Both the position numbers and the translations under genes were made by a program. The notes under the pieces were generated by a model. It made no database searches. It was not told the origin of the DNA and saw only the letters and a list, made by a program, of their open reading frames with translations. From NCBI GenBank assembly GCA_029239165.1, contig JAQZBG010000004.1:1-36831 (forward strand): 36,831 nucleotides of DNA, written 5' to 3'. Each line of letters opens with the position of its first letter. Positions within the stretch are counted from its first letter, which is position 1. This DNA comes from Microbacterium sp. Its GTDB lineage: Bacteria; Actinomycetota; Actinomycetes; Actinomycetales; Microbacteriaceae. Below, piece by piece: positions 35,901-36,831 of the stretch.

Positions 35901-36683
35901 CTACGCGAGCACGAAGCCGGCCACCGACATCGCGACCCACACGGTCGTGAAGACGATGCCCAAGACGATCGCGCCCCACAGACGCCGCGACAGAGCGACG
36001 AAGATCCCGGCCGCGACCCCGAAGACGACGGGCAGCGCCACCGGCATCCCGCTGACGTCGCCGCGGAAGACGATCGGGATGATCGCGAACGCGACCGCAG
36101 CCACGACAGCGGCGATCGCCCGGGACCAGACGGCGGGAAGGCGCGGCTCGGTGACGCGCAACGTCAGCGGGAGGAGGAATCCCGAGGCGAACACCGTCAG
36201 CATGCCGATCACGACGTAGGGGACGAACACTCCGAGGACCAGCCATCGCGGCGACAATGCCCCGAAAGCGGGCCAACCTCCCCCGCCGGCAAAGATTCCG
36301 GCGAAGAAGGGCATGATGGCACCGAGGACGACGCCCCAGAGCACATCGAGACCGCGCAGGCTCAGAAAACCCTCGGGGCGGCACTTCCCGAGAAGCGCGA
36401 TGCCCGTGACGCCCACGATGACGGATGCCACGGCACCGCCGAGACTGTGACCGGCGGCACCGTCGAACGCCACCGTCACGAGAAGACCTACGACCACCCC
36501 GACCACCAATGCCGTCGCGGCGAGGGCCAGGGGGATCCACCACCCATTCCGTTGAGCAGGGCGGTCGCCGCCCGATGTCCGTGACGCCGTCAGACGCGCG
36601 GGGGCCTTGGCGACGTCCACCATCTGCGCGTCGCGGGCCTCTCGACGGGAGCGGCGGCTGGGCTCGACGGGGGCGGTGTCCAT
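35901..36683 (-). CDS. Polytopic membrane protein of unknown function
   Basis: 260 aa; charged N-terminal cytoplasmic tail followed by about six hydrophobic segments; no family recognised. Confidence 0.75.
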   Translation of the reverse strand: MDTAPVEPSRRSRREARDAQMVDVAKAPARLTASRTSGGDRPAQRNGWWIPLALAATALVVGVVVGLLVTVAFDGAAGHSLGGAVASVIVGVTGIALLGKCRPEGFLSLRGLDVLWGVVLGAIMPFFAGIFAGGGGWPAFGALSPRWLVLGVFVPYVVIGMLTVFASGFLLPLTLRVTEPRLPAVWSRAIAAVVAAVAFAIIPIVFRGDVSGMPVALPVVFGVAAGIFVALSRRLWGAIVLGIVFTTVWVAMSVAGFVLA

Positions 36684-36754
36684 CAGCCCAGTTTAGAGGG
36701 GCCGATCATCCCGCCCGGGCTCCGTACCCCGCGCGACGGCATCCGGGAACGACG

Positions 36755-36782
36755 AAGGGCCGGGCCCGAAGGCCCGGCCCTT
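36755..36782 (-). terminator. Strong rho-independent-like terminator downstream of probable tuf
   Basis: Perfect 12-bp stem AAGGGCCGGGCC/GGCCCGGCCCTT with 4-nt loop; on the minus strand the loop is C(UUCG)G. Confidence 0.85.
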
Positions 36783-36804
36783 GCCGAGTGGAGTCTGAAG
36801 AGAC

Positions 36805-36831
36805 TTACTTGAGGATCTTCGTGACCGTGCC
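36805..36831 (-). CDS. tuf: Elongation factor Tu, C-terminal eight codons plus stop (truncated by window)
   Basis: Reverse complement reads GGC ACG GTC ACG AAG ATC CTC AAG TAA = GTVTKILK*, the conserved EF-Tu C-terminus (VGAGxVTKIxK). Confidence 0.7.
   Translation of the reverse strand, partial: GTVTKILK

Noticed and set aside
1-36831. CRISPR arrays, IS elements, prophage or integrase genes
   Set aside because: No regularly spaced direct repeats, transposase/integrase motifs or terminal inverted repeats seen anywhere in the window.

Overview
High-GC actinobacterial (Microbacteriaceae-like, by inference) chromosomal window dominated by a surface/exopolysaccharide biosynthesis locus. It begins on the left with a truncated 29-codon reading frame resembling MT0933-type antitoxins, and ends on the right with the last codons of a probable tuf (EF-Tu) gene behind a strong UUCG-loop terminator. 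Between them: a DUF4012 gene plus a single-TM coiled-coil partner, divergent from a fused Wzz/BY-kinase and LMW-PTP pair; GDP-mannose dehydratase/reductase; several glycosyltransferases; an AT3-SGNH acyltransferase; a secreted GH-A-like glycosidase convergent with a 1545-aa-class multidomain heparinase-II/III-like lyase; a pyruvyltransferase; two Wzx-like flippases; two Wzy/O-antigen-ligase-like proteins; a GT2/GtrA/GT-C-like module with VanZ; a second DUF4012 gene; and a hexapeptide acyltransferase. No IS element, CRISPR array, tRNA or rRNA was seen, and no phosphoglycosyl transferase is encoded here. The strongest candidates for undescribed biology are: (i) the DUF4012 + partner gene pair, whose partner carries five ~21-aa-spaced DLxxLVG-like motifs in its predicted cytoplasmic tail and whose divergent promoter region holds an inverted pair of 23-bp elements; (ii) the embedded depolymerase pair with a duplicated accessory-domain triad; (iii) the two-Wzx/two-Wzy architecture flanked by DUF4012 paralogues. 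All calls are from reading the sequence only; no database search was run.
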